Of a stretch of 64,000 nucleotides of DNA, positions 18,025 through 24,642 are shown one piece after another. The stretch is from JABDJL01 sp963664065 (GTDB lineage: Bacteria > Pseudomonadota > Gammaproteobacteria > Xanthomonadales > SZUA-36), in the NCBI GenBank assembly GCA_963664065.1, contig OY760942.1, positions 868,001-932,000 on the forward strand, given 5' to 3'. The notes below the pieces were generated by a model that saw only the letters and a program-made list of their open reading frames with translations, ran no database searches and was not told where the DNA came from. Made by a program: the position numbers and the translations under genes. Positions within the stretch are counted from its first letter, which is position 1; each line of letters opens with the position of its first letter.

Positions 18025-19212
18025 ATGAGTGATTATTTGTTTACATCCGAGTCGGTAGCCGCCGGTCATCCCGACAAGGTTGCCGACCAGATTTCGGATG
18101 CCATCCTTGATGCGATCCTCAGTGAAGATATAAAGGCTCACGTGGCCTGCGAGACTTTTGTCAAGACAGGTGTTGCAATCGTGGGCGGAGAAATCACCAC
18201 CGAAGCGTGGGTTGATCTGGAAAAGATCATCCGTGGCGTAATCGTCGGTATCGGTTATGACTCATCCGAGGTAGGCTTTGACGGTCATACCTGCGGTGTT
18301 ATCAATATCATTGGCAAGCAGTCCCAGGATATTAACCAGGGTGTCAGCCGGGAACGTCCGGAAGATCAGGGCGCCGGTGACCAGGGCCTGATGTTCGGAT
18401 ACGCCACAAACGAGACCGCGGTGTTGATGCCTGCACCCATCTATTACGCCCATGAACTGGTCAAGCGCCAGAACGTCGTGCGAACGGAGAATGCAGATGG
18501 AAGGTTTCACTTCCGCCCCGACGCCAAGAGCCAGGTAACTTTCCGCTATGAAGACGACAAGCCGGTTGGCATCGACGCGGTGGTACTTTCCACCCAGCAC
18601 AATGCCGAGTCCACCCAGGAACAATTACGTGAACTGGTAATGGAAGAAGTCATCAAACCTGTACTGCCGTCTGAATGGCTGGACGGTAACACCAAGTACC
18701 ACATCAATCCGACAGGACGATTCGAGATCGGTGGACCCGTGGGTGACGCCGGACTGACCGGCCGCAAGATTATCGTGGATACCTATGGTGGTATGGCCCG
18801 CCATGGCGGTGGGGCGTTCTCGGGCAAGGATCCTTCCAAGGTCGACAGGTCTGCCACATACGCCGCGCGCCATGTTGCCAAAAACCTGGTTGCAGCAGGT
18901 TTGGCAGACCGGATTGAAATCCAAGTTTCATATGCCATTGGCGTGGCAGAGCCTACTTCGATCGCCGTTGATACTTTCGGTACAGAGAAAGTGCCGGCAG
19001 CCAAAATCGAGCAAATTGTACGCCAGCAGTTCGATCTCAGGCCGTACAGCATTATACGAGCCCTGGACCTGATCAAGCCCATTTACCAGCCCCTGGCTGC
19101 TTACGGCCACATGGGCCGTGAGGACCTGGGTGTCAGCTGGGAAGCGACTGATAAAGCCGATGAATTGCGTGAAGCAGCCGGCTTAGGAAGATTTTTGGAG
19201 ACAGAAAAGTGA
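18025..19212 (+). CDS. metK: S-adenosylmethionine synthetase
   Basis: Makes SAM from methionine and ATP (395 aa). Signature segments are VAAGHPDKVADQISDAILD at the N-terminus, the loop GAGDQGLMFGYATNE, and the C-terminal GGGAFSGKDPSKVDRSATY. A good SD (TTGGAGACAG) lies 7-16 nt before the ATG. The gene overlaps ahcY by 4 nt (GTGA), with metF next, so the three encode SAM production, recycling of S-adenosylhomocysteine and supply of the methyl group. It is preceded by the palindromic element at 17975-18002. Confidence 0.98.
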   Translation: MSDYLFTSESVAAGHPDKVADQISDAILDAILSEDIKAHVACETFVKTGVAIVGGEITTEAWVDLEKIIRGVIVGIGYDSSEVGFDGHTCGVINIIGKQSQDINQGVSRERPEDQGAGDQGLMFGYATNETAVLMPAPIYYAHELVKRQNVVRTENADGRFHFRPDAKSQVTFRYEDDKPVGIDAVVLSTQHNAESTQEQLRELVMEEVIKPVLPSEWLDGNTKYHINPTGRFEIGGPVGDAGLTGRKIIVDTYGGMARHGGGAFSGKDPSKVDRSATYAARHVAKNLVAAGLADRIEIQVSYAIGVAEPTSIAVDTFGTEKVPAAKIEQIVRQQFDLRPYSIIRALDLIKPIYQPLAAYGHMGREDLGVSWEATDKADELREAAGLGRFLETEK

Positions 19213-20639
19213 ATGCAGTAATTGAACAAATGAACAGAGACGATTATTTCGTAGCCGACCTCTCCCAGTCTGACTGGGGCAGGCGGGAAATTGCCATTGC
19301 AGAGACCGAAATGCCCGGCCTGATGAGTGTGCGTGCAGAATTCAAGGACGCACAACCTTTGAAAGGCGCGCGCATTGCAGGCAGTTTGCATATGACCATC
19401 CAGACCGCAGTACTGATTGAATCACTGCAAGCACTGGGCGCCGATGTGCGCTGGGCATCCTGCAACATCTATTCCACCCAGGATCATGCTGCCGCCACCA
19501 TTGCTGCTGGCGGAACACCGGTATTCGCCTTTAAAGGTGAAAACCTTGATGAGTATTGGGAGTTTACCCACCGTATTTTTGAGTGGACTAATGAGAACGG
19601 CCAGCAGACCTTCGCCAACATGATCCTCGATGATGGTGGTGACGCGACCCTTTTGCTCTACCTGGGCGCCCAGGCTGAAGAAGACGCCAGCGTACTGGAT
19701 AATCCGGGCAGCGAGGAAGAGATTGCCCTGTTCAATGCGATTAATAAGCGCCTGGACAGCCGGCCGGGCTGGTACACAAAGGCCTTGGCGGCAATCCAGG
19801 GTGTTACCGAGGAAACCACCACCGGCGTAAAGCGCCTGTACACGATGGCAAGTGAGGGCAAGCTGCCGTTTTCTGCCATTAACGTGAATGACTCGGTGAC
19901 CAAGTCCAAGTTCGACAACCTTTACGGTTGCCGGGAATCACTGGTTGACGGCATCAAGCGCGCCACCGACGTGATGATCGCGGGCAAGGTCGTAGTCGTT
20001 GCCGGTTACGGTGATGTTGGAAAAGGCTGTGCACAGTCGCTGAAGGGGCTCGGCGCGACGGTATGGATCACAGAAATCGACCCCATTTGCGCATTACAGG
20101 CTGCGATGGAAGGTTATCGTGTGGTGACCATGGACGATGCAGCTGACAAGGCTGACATCTTTGTTACCGCCACGGGTAATTACCACGTGATCAACCATGA
20201 TCATTTATCGCGCATGAAGCACCAGGCAATCGTGTGCAACATCGGGCACTTCGATAATGAAATCGATGTCGCGAGCCTGGATCAATACGAGACCGAAAAC
20301 ATCAAGCCGCAGGTGGACCACATCATTTTTCCCGACGGTCGCCGTATCATATTGCTGGCGCAGGGACGGCTGGTGAACCTTGGCTGTGCAACCGGTCATC
20401 CCAGTTTTGTGATGTCCAACTCCTTCACCAACCAGGTGTTGGCGCAAATTGAACTGTGGTCGCGCGGTGACAACTACGAGCACCAGGTATATGTGCTGCC
20501 CAAGCACCTCGATGAGAAGGTGGCCCGTTTACACCTGGATCGTATTGGCGCGAACCTGACCACGCTAACGGATGAGCAGGCTGCGTATATTGGCGTTGAG
20601 CCTGAAGGCCCGTACAAGCCGGATCATTACAGGTATTAG
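19209..20639 (+). CDS. ahcY: Adenosylhomocysteinase
   Basis: NAD-dependent hydrolase (476 aa) that splits S-adenosylhomocysteine into homocysteine and adenosine. The NAD-binding Rossmann motif is VVVAGYGDVGKGCAQSL. Other family landmarks are SCNIYSTQDHAAA, the segment ending GCRESLVDGIKRATDVM, and the C-terminal GPYKPDHYRY. The GTG start at 19209 overlaps the metK stop, with GGAG about 9 nt upstream. The length includes the insertion usual for proteobacterial enzymes. Confidence 0.98.
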   Translation: MNAVIEQMNRDDYFVADLSQSDWGRREIAIAETEMPGLMSVRAEFKDAQPLKGARIAGSLHMTIQTAVLIESLQALGADVRWASCNIYSTQDHAAATIAAGGTPVFAFKGENLDEYWEFTHRIFEWTNENGQQTFANMILDDGGDATLLLYLGAQAEEDASVLDNPGSEEEIALFNAINKRLDSRPGWYTKALAAIQGVTEETTTGVKRLYTMASEGKLPFSAINVNDSVTKSKFDNLYGCRESLVDGIKRATDVMIAGKVVVVAGYGDVGKGCAQSLKGLGATVWITEIDPICALQAAMEGYRVVTMDDAADKADIFVTATGNYHVINHDHLSRMKHQAIVCNIGHFDNEIDVASLDQYETENIKPQVDHIIFPDGRRIILLAQGRLVNLGCATGHPSFVMSNSFTNQVLAQIELWSRGDNYEHQVYVLPKHLDEKVARLHLDRIGANLTTLTDEQAAYIGVEPEGPYKPDHYRY

Positions 20640-20661
20640 CCACCTAGCCACCTAGCCACCT
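20638..20661. repeat. Three perfect 8-bp tandem repeats between ahcY and metF
   Basis: AGCCACCT occurs three times head to tail, starting in the ahcY stop codon and ending 5 nt before the metF ATG. It occupies the position where a metF ribosome-binding site would be expected, and no Shine-Dalgarno sequence is otherwise visible. Such short repeats can change copy number by slippage. Confidence 0.85.
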
Positions 20662-20666
20662 ACCAT

Positions 20667-21506
20667 ATGCTGAAACCCTGGACTCCAATCTCTTTCGAGT
20701 TCTTCCCGCCACGATCGGAAGCCCAGCAGCAAACCCTGGAATCAACTTCAACTGCCCTGGCCGGGGTAAAACCGGAGTATTTCTCGGTGACCTTCGGCGC
20801 CGGCGGCTCAAGCCTCGATGCCACCCACCAGGCGGTTCTGGGTCTGCAGAAAGATTCCGGCGTACCAATAGCGCCGCATATCTCATGCCAAATAGAAAGC
20901 CGCAAGTTATTGGCAAGTTATCTTGAGGATTATGCAAACGCGGGTGTCAGGCGGTTGGTTGTGCTCAGGGGCGACCGCCAGCAAGGTGAAACCGCGCGCG
21001 GCCCTTATCATTATGCCAATGAGTTGGTGGAAGTCGTTCGCGAAATTACCGACGATCAGTTCAGTATCGAAGTGGGATGCTATCCGGAGTTTCATCCCGA
21101 GTCCGCTTCGCCGGATATGGAATTGAAGTACTTCAAGCAAAAGGTGGACGCCGGTGCCACCGGGGCCATTACGCAGTATCTTTACAATGCGGATTCCTAT
21201 TTCAGATTCATTGATGATTGCCAAAAGGCCGGGATCGAGATACCGATCCGGCCCGGTGTTCTACCGATCACCAATTACACACAGCTAATGAAGTTTTCAG
21301 CTATGTGTGGCGCCGAGGTGCCGCAATGGATCGCCCGGCGCCTCGAGGCTTATGGCGACAATCTGGATTCCATCCGGGAGTTCGGTCTGGACGTGATCAC
21401 CCGCCTTTGCGGTAGGCTGCTCAGGGGTGGGGCGCCAGGCTTACACATCTACACCCTGAACCAGTCCTGGGCCAGCTGTGAACTTATTAAACGATTGTCG
21501 GCATAA
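20667..21506 (+). CDS. metF: 5,10-methylenetetrahydrofolate reductase
   Basis: FAD enzyme (279 aa) that reduces methylene-THF to methyl-THF, the methyl donor for methionine synthase. Seen are the N-terminal SFEFFPPRSEAQQ, VTFGAGGSS, the region VVLRGDRQQGE, EVGCYPEFHPES and the late GAPGLHIYTLN. The length matches bacterial MetF. It completes the metK-ahcY-metF block. Its ATG follows three tandem AGCCACCT repeats rather than a normal ribosome-binding site. The partner methionine synthase is not in the window. Confidence 0.96.
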   Translation: MLKPWTPISFEFFPPRSEAQQQTLESTSTALAGVKPEYFSVTFGAGGSSLDATHQAVLGLQKDSGVPIAPHISCQIESRKLLASYLEDYANAGVRRLVVLRGDRQQGETARGPYHYANELVEVVREITDDQFSIEVGCYPEFHPESASPDMELKYFKQKVDAGATGAITQYLYNADSYFRFIDDCQKAGIEIPIRPGVLPITNYTQLMKFSAMCGAEVPQWIARRLEAYGDNLDSIREFGLDVITRLCGRLLRGGAPGLHIYTLNQSWASCELIKRLSA

Positions 21507-21633
21507 ACACGAAATCATCAAAACCGGTAGACAGGCGTTGGTAAATATATGTATCCGTTCCCAAGCTCCCTCATTCTGTTAGCGTGATACATTACGAATT
21601 CCGCACATTATGTCGTTGGATGGCAACAGCTAA

Positions 21634-21804
21634 ATGAAGTCCCGATATGCCGTAATCAGCCTTCACGCCACTGCTGTGCTATATACGGGTGGCACCCTGG
21701 CTCAACTGTTGAAGCTGTACTTCGCCTTTCCATGGACCGCGATGCCATTCGTGATCGATTGGCTGATTATCTCTTTGGGCAGTATTGGCGCAAGCGGGTT
21801 GATT
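21634..21804 (+). pseudogene. 5' part of a small membrane-protein gene split by the composite transposon
   Basis: First 57 codons (MKSRYAVISLHATAVLYTGG...ASGLI) of a small multi-spanning membrane protein whose reading frame enters the transposon at 21805. The remainder is at 29399-29638. Joining codon ATT (21802-21804) to codon TGG (29399-29401) gives a continuous 136-residue protein with about four hydrophobic segments. I do not recognise the family. As it stands the 5' part would read into the IS and stop after about 12 foreign codons. Confidence 0.85.
21797..21804. repeat. Left target-site duplication of the composite transposon
   Basis: The 8 bp ggttgatt immediately before the left terminal inverted repeat is repeated exactly at 29391-29398, immediately after the right terminal inverted repeat. 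Eight bp is the size generated by IS1595-family transposases. Confidence 0.9.
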
Positions 21805-21839
21805 GGTAATTATGCCCTTGACGAAATGACAGGGCTCCG

Positions 21840-22019
21840 CTAAGATCCCTTCATGCCCTTAAATAATCCTGTCTTTTCAATGCCTTTGTTGTTTTCGGCA
21901 ACCGCTTTATCGATAGCCTTCATGGTGCGTTTCCCGACGATTTTCTCCATGAAGTCATGGTCGGGGAGATTGTGGGTGCTCTTGGGCAACCGTCGTTTCT
22001 TCTTGGGAGCTTGAGTCAT
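21840..22019 (-). CDS. Small basic passenger protein of the IS (left copy)
   Basis: 59-residue lysine-rich ORF (start MTQAPKKKRRLPKSTHNL, end GLFKGMKGS) whose ATG overlaps the transposase ATG on the opposite strand within a single CATG, so the two start codons share bases. A longer in-frame version starting at 22166 would run antisense to the transposase and is less likely. No known domain recognised. The basic N-terminus suggests nucleic-acid binding, but that is inference. It is retained identically in both IS copies. Confidence 0.5.
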   Translation of the reverse strand: MTQAPKKKRRLPKSTHNLPDHDFMEKIVGKRTMKAIDKAVAENNKGIEKTGLFKGMKGS

Positions 22020-22911
22020 GACTGATGTAAACCTTTTTTCGTTAATGGATCGGTTCAATTGCGATGAGAATTGCCGCGAGATCCTAGAAGATATCCGCTG
22101 GCCCGATGGCCCTTTCTGCTCTCGGTGCGGCGCGATTGACTCCCGTGAACTTCCCGATGGGGGCAAGTACTACTGCCGTTCATGCGGCTACCAGTTCACG
22201 GTGACGAGCGGGACCATCATGCACGATTCGCACCTGCCGTTGCGCAAGTGGTTCGCCGCCATCTATCTGATGTGCGAGTCCAAGAAGGGCATGTCCGCCA
22301 ACCAACTCAAGCGCACACTCGGGGTGACCTACCGTACAGCTTGGCACCTCTGCCACCGCATCCGTGAGGCTATGGGTAACGACCCGCTCACCGGCCCGGT
22401 GCTGGTTGGCGTCGTTGAGGTCGATGAAACGCTTGTGGGCGGCAAGGTGAAGGGCAAGGGACGCCGCTACACGGGCAACAAGACCATCGTCGCCGGCGCC
22501 ATCCAGCGCGAGGGTGAGGTCCGCTTGGAACAGATCCCGGACGTGAAGAAGAAAACCCTGCATGACTTCATCGGGCGCACCGTCAAGGACGAAGCCGAAG
22601 CCATCTATACCGACGAACTCAAGTCCTACCTCGGCATCGCCGACGCCGACACCCGCCACGAAACGGTCAACCACTCGATCGAGGAGTGGGTCGTAGGCGA
22701 TGTCCACACCAACGGTATCGAGGGCGTGTGGAGTCTTTTCAAGCGTTCGATCGTCGGGACCTTCCATAAGATGAGCCGCAAGCATATGGACCGCTACCTT
22801 GAAGAACTGGAGTGGCGATTCAACAATCGTGACAACCGCCACATCTTCCACGATACGTTGGAGCGGATTATGAACACTGGAAACCTCACCTATCGTGAAT
22901 TGGTGGCATAG
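22018..22911 (+). CDS. IS1595-family (ISXO2-like) transposase, left copy
   Basis: 297-aa transposase. The N-terminal zinc ribbon has C-x2-C pairs (FCSRCG and YYCRSCGYQF), followed by a helical region and a DDE_Tnp_IS1595 catalytic domain. Candidate catalytic residues are D in VVEVDETLVGG, D in IYTDELKSY and the N/E pair in HTNGIEGVWSLFKR, typical of the ISXO2-like group. It lies inside a complete element with intact ends, so it is probably active. The ATG at 22018 overlaps the divergent passenger ORF's ATG. Confidence 0.95.
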   Translation: MTDVNLFSLMDRFNCDENCREILEDIRWPDGPFCSRCGAIDSRELPDGGKYYCRSCGYQFTVTSGTIMHDSHLPLRKWFAAIYLMCESKKGMSANQLKRTLGVTYRTAWHLCHRIREAMGNDPLTGPVLVGVVEVDETLVGGKVKGKGRRYTGNKTIVAGAIQREGEVRLEQIPDVKKKTLHDFIGRTVKDEAEAIYTDELKSYLGIADADTRHETVNHSIEEWVVGDVHTNGIEGVWSLFKRSIVGTFHKMSRKHMDRYLEELEWRFNNRDNRHIFHDTLERIMNTGNLTYRELVA

Positions 22912-22928
22912 CATATTGGTTCATTTTG

Positions 22929-23441
22929 CTACCCATCACCCGCAATCCGCCTAATAGCTTCATCACACCCAAATTCTTCCAAGTAGGTCTCTGCTTGGCA
23001 GGCTCGTTTATACACTGTGTCAAGGAGGTCGCCTCCCTTTAGGTCTCCTCCGAGGAGCCCCATTTCCTTAAGCTCCCGGAAAACAATATTAAACTTCTCT
23101 CTTTTGGCGGTGGTGCCTTCCCCTGGGCTCCTAAGAAACTTTTTAACATAATCAAGTCTGCGCAGTGCCTCGTCCCGCCGTCGCAGTTCGTCTGCCTGTC
23201 GCTGCCGCAGTGCTTCTTGTTGCTGCGCGGTCTGTTCTCTCCGCCATTTTTTGTAATCGGCCATCCACCGGTCGAAAAACATTGACAGAGCAGCCAGCCC
23301 GGACCCAAACCCAAGAATGGTAAGAAACGGCGCCACCGCCGGCCAGAACTGCGTCATCATGTCACGAGTCCCGAGAAAGCCAACAAGTGCTTCCTCCACA
23401 AAAACAAGCAAGCACCATCGGAGCCACCGCGGAAAATCCAT
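22929..23441 (-). CDS. IS passenger: membrane-anchored coiled-coil protein (left copy)
   Basis: 170-aa ORF between the transposase and the right terminal repeat, convergent with the transposase. Two hydrophobic stretches lie at about residues 8-24 and 30-56 (FLTILGFGSGLAALSMFF). A long charged helix rich in R, Q and E follows (about 60-105), then a soluble C-terminal region ending DEAIRRIAGDG. I do not recognise the family. The membrane hairpin plus coiled coil is unusual cargo for an insertion sequence. It is identical in both copies. Confidence 0.6.
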   Translation of the reverse strand: MDFPRWLRWCLLVFVEEALVGFLGTRDMMTQFWPAVAPFLTILGFGSGLAALSMFFDRWMADYKKWRREQTAQQQEALRQRQADELRRRDEALRRLDYVKKFLRSPGEGTTAKREKFNIVFRELKEMGLLGGDLKGGDLLDTVYKRACQAETYLEEFGCDEAIRRIAGDG

Positions 23442-23489
23442 CCGGGCACACTAGCCCCCTCAGTATATTTCGTCAAGGGCATAATTACC

Positions 23490-23940
23490 AATCGTTGAGT
23501 TGACCTGCGTTCATCATTCGGTAGGCCATGTTGATGCGTGAACCGATGTCATCCGGATTCGCGTTTAACGCGCGTTGGTAATACAACGCCGCTTCGGCCG
23601 ACGACTCGGAGCATTTACCCATGCCCTGAAACAAATAATTTTGATAATGCTCGCTGTAGTTCGCGATCAAATCATTTTCTGCGCTATGGAAGATTTGCAT
23701 CGCTGTTACGCAATCGCCGAGCCGGCGATGAATATTTGCGAGACGATAGATAACAAGACCGTCTGCGCAGCCCTCTCTTACGGCGCGATTCAAACTGGCA
23801 CCGGCTTGACGAAGCGAATTAACGGGCGGACGCTCGCCTCGATCGGCAGCGCGCTTCCAGACGTGAAACTCCTTGAACCCGGCTTCTATGGCGTTTCGTT
23901 GCTTGCTAAAGCGCGCGCCAGTCTCATCGAAGGCGTGCAT
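23490..23940 (-). pseudogene. TPR-containing protein truncated at its C-terminus by the IS
   Basis: ATG at 23940 opens a 151-codon frame with TPR-like repeats toward the end (LVIYRLANIHRRLGDCVTAM and ALYYQRALNANPDDIGSRIN). The frame crosses the IS boundary at 23490 and stops at once in a TAA supplied by the terminal repeat (TGG TAA). The gene is therefore cut, and its last visible residues are AGQLNDW. Upstream it abuts the decayed AlbA_2 gene. Function unknown; TPR proteins usually scaffold other proteins. Confidence 0.65.
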
Positions 23941-23964
23941 ATCGCTGGTGGCTGAATCGCTCTA

Positions 23965-24578
23965 CCGCCGCCGATCAAATTTTCGTGGAAGCGGAACGCG
24001 TTACCATCGAACTGCCGGTCTTACAGGGACTCAGTTCGATCGGTACCCGAAAGCGGGCGAAACGGAGCCAACGCTGCGGCATGTCGAAGTCAAGGCGTTC
24101 GGAATCGCCGAACAGCACAACCGCCGCCCGCACCGCATCACACTAGCGCCACGATAACGCCTCAGTCGGCGCAGCAGATCCGCCGCGTCGCACGTGCCTG
24201 ACTCATCCAACCGTCCTCGTCTCACCGCTTCCTCGACCATTCGCCGAATCCCCGAAGCGTCCACCGACCAGCCGCTTACCGTTAACTTTTCCAAGCGTTC
24301 GACACTATGGGTTTGCTCGAGCGACTCGCGATTGTATGATCGAACGGCATCGTGGGCGTGGATTTGCCCACGCGACCGTACTCCGTACCTTGGTATTGGT
24401 ATGATTTCGAAGAGCCTTCGTTGACGGTGAGAACGACGATCTCTCGTTCCGCATTGAACCAAATCCAGGAAATCGCGACAAGGCTCGGCAGATCGATCCT
24501 GCGAAGTTCGTCGGCGACACGCTCTATGGTGCGCCCGCCAACCGGCTGGCCCACCATCTGCCCTTCTCCCAATAGCAC
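23965..24578 (-). pseudogene. Decayed AlbA_2/Schlafen-type ATP-binding protein gene
   Basis: No single frame spans this stretch, but pieces in three frames line up, in order, with AlbA_2-domain (RecG-like/Schlafen-type) proteins. They are MVGQPVGGRTIERVADELRRI and YQYQGTEYGRVGKSTPTMP (about 24560-24340), then SVERLEKLTVSGWSVDASGI with RRMVEEAVRRGRLDESGT (about 24300-24190), then AAVVLFGDSERLDFDMPQR (about 24125-24065), then DRQFDGNAFRFHENL (about 24018-23974). At least three frameshifts are needed, and the 5' half of the AlbA_2 domain and the C-terminal half are missing. It is clearly a remnant carried along in the transposon. Comparison is from memory of the family pattern. Confidence 0.65.
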
Positions 24579-24642
24579 CTATCGGCCGTATCGGCCAGAG
24601 TGTGCCGTCCGCAGGGGCCGGGGTTTCAAAACACCGATGCCG

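Larger units (their letters stand above)
21805..23489 (+). mobile_element. IS1595-family insertion sequence, left copy
   Basis: 1685 bp bounded by 23-bp perfect terminal inverted repeats beginning GGTAATTATGCCC. It encodes a DDE-type transposase on the plus strand and two minus-strand passenger ORFs, one before and one after the transposase. It differs from the right copy at one base I can see (C at 21835, A at 27736). The encoded proteins are identical, so duplication is recent. Confidence 0.93.

Noticed and set aside
22180..22914. 244-codon open frame antisense to the transposase (and its copy at 28081-28815)
   Set aside because: It lies wholly opposite a well-supported transposase gene and has no start context. 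It is a shadow of GC-biased codons.
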